Source: Streptomyces palmae (GTDB lineage Bacteria > Actinomycetota > Actinomycetes > Streptomycetales > Streptomycetaceae). From it: 41,641 nucleotides of DNA. The DNA is taken from positions 1 to 41,641 of the forward strand of contig NZ_SRID01000017.1 of the NCBI RefSeq assembly GCF_004684805.1. Reading direction: 5' to 3'. Shown here in pieces: positions 40,615-41,641 of this stretch. The translations under genes were made by a program, and so were the position numbers. The stretch's first letter is position 1; each line of letters begins with the position of its first letter. The notes under the pieces are model-generated. The model did no database searches. It was not told the origin of the DNA and saw only the letters and a list, made by a program, of their open reading frames with translations.

Positions 40615-41641
40615 ACCAGGCCGGGACCGCCGCCACCGACTACGCCGTGGTCATCCCCACCCTCGGCCGGCCGAGCCTCGCCGCCTGCCTGGAGGCGCTG
40701 GCGGCCGCCGACCCGCCGCCGGAGCGCGTCGTCCTGGTCGACGACCGCCCCCTGCACCGGTGCGACGCCCTCCCGGTGCGGATCCCGGCGGCCCTGCGGG
40801 ACCGCACCGAGACGGTGCCCGGCTGCGCCGCGGGCCCGGCCGCCGCCCGCAACAGCGGCTGGCGGGCCGCCCCGGAGACCACCTGGGTCGTCTTCCTCGA
40901 CGACGATGTCGTCCCCGGCCCCTGCTGGGCCGCGGACCTCGCCGCGGACCTGGCCGCCGCCGGGCCGCGGACCGCCGGAGTCACCGCGCGCATCACGGTC
41001 CCGCTGCCGCCGGACCGCAGACCCACCGACTGGGAGCGCAACACCGCCGGCCTCACCCAGGCCCGCTGGATCACCGCCGACATGGCCTACCGGCGCACCG
41101 CGCTCCAGGCCGTCGGCGGCTTCGACGAGCGGTTCCCGCGCGCCTACCGGGAGGACGCCGACCTGGCCCTGCGGGTGATCGCGGCGGGCTGGACCCTCGC
41201 CCCGGGCCGCCGCCGCACCACCCACCCGGTACGCCCGGCCGACCGGTGGATCTCGGTGCGGCTCCAAGCGGGCAACGCCGACGACGTCCTGATGGCCCGC
41301 AGGCACGGCCGCGACTGGTGGTCCCGGGCGGGCGCGCGCCGCGGCCGGCTGCCCGGCCACCTGGCCGTCACCGCCGCCGGCGCCGCCGCGCTGCTGTGCG
41401 CCGCGGCCGGACGGCACCGCCCCGCCGGGGTGTGCGCCGCCCTGTGGCTGGCCGGCACCGCCGAGTTCGGCTGGGCGCGGATCGCGCCGGGCCCCCGCAC
41501 CCGGGCGGAGATCACCACCATGCTCCTCACCAGCGCCGCGATCCCGCCGGTCGCCACCGGCCACTGGCTGAGGGGTCTGGTACGCCACCGCCGGGTCGCC
41601 CCGCACCGGCCGCCGGACGCGGTGCGGCCCGCCCCGCCCAC
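40611..41641 (+). CDS. Family 2 glycosyltransferase with C-terminal membrane segment (3' end outside window)
   Basis: The frame is open from ATG 40611 to the right edge (about 343 residues so far). The GT-A core has YAVVIPTLGRPSLAACLEAL at the start, VVLVDD, PAAARNSGWRAA, the metal site VVFLDDDVVPGP, ITADMAYRRTALQAVGGFDE and FPRAYREDADLALRVIAAG for acceptor and catalytic base. After residue about 245 come one or two hydrophobic segments (GHLAVTAAGAAALLCAAAG, VCAALWLAGTAEFGW), so it is membrane-linked. The ATG overlaps the carbamoyltransferase stop (ATGA). Sets of nucleotide-sugar dehydratase, carbamoyltransferase and GT2 genes are found in actinobacterial cell-wall glycopolymer or glycolipid loci; that link is inferred. 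Confidence 0.88.
   Translation, partial: MNQAGTAATDYAVVIPTLGRPSLAACLEALAAADPPPERVVLVDDRPLHRCDALPVRIPAALRDRTETVPGCAAGPAAARNSGWRAAPETTWVVFLDDDVVPGPCWAADLAADLAAAGPRTAGVTARITVPLPPDRRPTDWERNTAGLTQARWITADMAYRRTALQAVGGFDERFPRAYREDADLALRVIAAGWTLAPGRRRTTHPVRPADRWISVRLQAGNADDVLMARRHGRDWWSRAGARRGRLPGHLAVTAAGAAALLCAAAGRHRPAGVCAALWLAGTAEFGWARIAPGPRTRAEITTMLLTSAAIPPVATGHWLRGLVRHRRVAPHRPPDAVRPAPP

Overview
The window is GC-rich, third-codon-position-biased actinobacterial DNA. Gene style (GTG starts, ATGA overlaps, Tat substrates, CHAT, WYL, TerD and MMPL families) points to Streptomyces or a close relative. It reads as chromosomal accessory sequence made of many short, unrelated operons. I saw no rRNA, tRNA, CRISPR array, insertion sequence or phage gene. 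All family names come from motif recognition by eye; no database search was run.

Layout. 1-4790 (minus) is the 5' part of a type I polyketide synthase gene that leaves the window on the left (acyl-AMP/CoA ligase, ACP, KS, malonyl-type AT, then a long low-complexity stretch). 5057-6265 is an NDH-2-like flavoprotein. 6541-8539 is a NIPSNAP plus lipocalin-like pair, divergent from a WYL regulator, with a palindrome between them. 8803-10705 holds two small conserved-type proteins, a truncated membrane ORF and a Tat-exported PI-PLC-like enzyme. 11005-11115 is a remnant of a macrolide-type glycosyltransferase.

11255-13547 is a tight three-gene operon: a prolyl-4-hydroxylase-like 2OG oxygenase, a GNAT-like protein, and a glycosyltransferase with the DxH motif and C-terminal signature of polypeptide GalNAc-transferases. 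It could hydroxylate and glycosylate a peptide or protein. 13567-18769 is a TPR-CHAT protease (His1126/Cys1170) divergent from a two-gene operon of a small Cys-motif protein and a three-helix membrane protein. This layout suits a protease-triggered conflict system. These two loci are the strongest candidates for undescribed biology.

18851-22966 (minus) is an MMPL transporter, histidine kinase and response regulator operon with a triple half-site palindrome upstream. 23234-24756 carries two isochorismatase-fold proteins, one with an intact triad and one with all three catalytic residues changed. 24740-26273 is an F420/P5CR-type oxidoreductase divergent from a TetR regulator, with a perfect operator in the promoter spacer. 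26588-28523 is a SufR-like Fe-S regulator divergent from DUF2231-type membrane genes, with a perfect 9-bp-arm palindrome on the promoter. 28697-31330 is a copper/heme export locus (DyP peroxidase, PCu(A)C chaperone, CopC) driven by what look like two matching divergent ECF-type promoters.

31386-36861 contains a small secreted protein, a secreted RCC1-repeat protein, a GNAT acetyltransferase, a two-domain TerD protein and a DUF2795 protein. 37147-41641 has a small iron-permease-like membrane protein divergent, across 37-bp tandem repeats, from the start of a sugar/glycopolymer operon (UDP-xylose-synthase-like dehydratase, carbamoyltransferase, glycosyltransferase 2). The last gene runs off the right edge.
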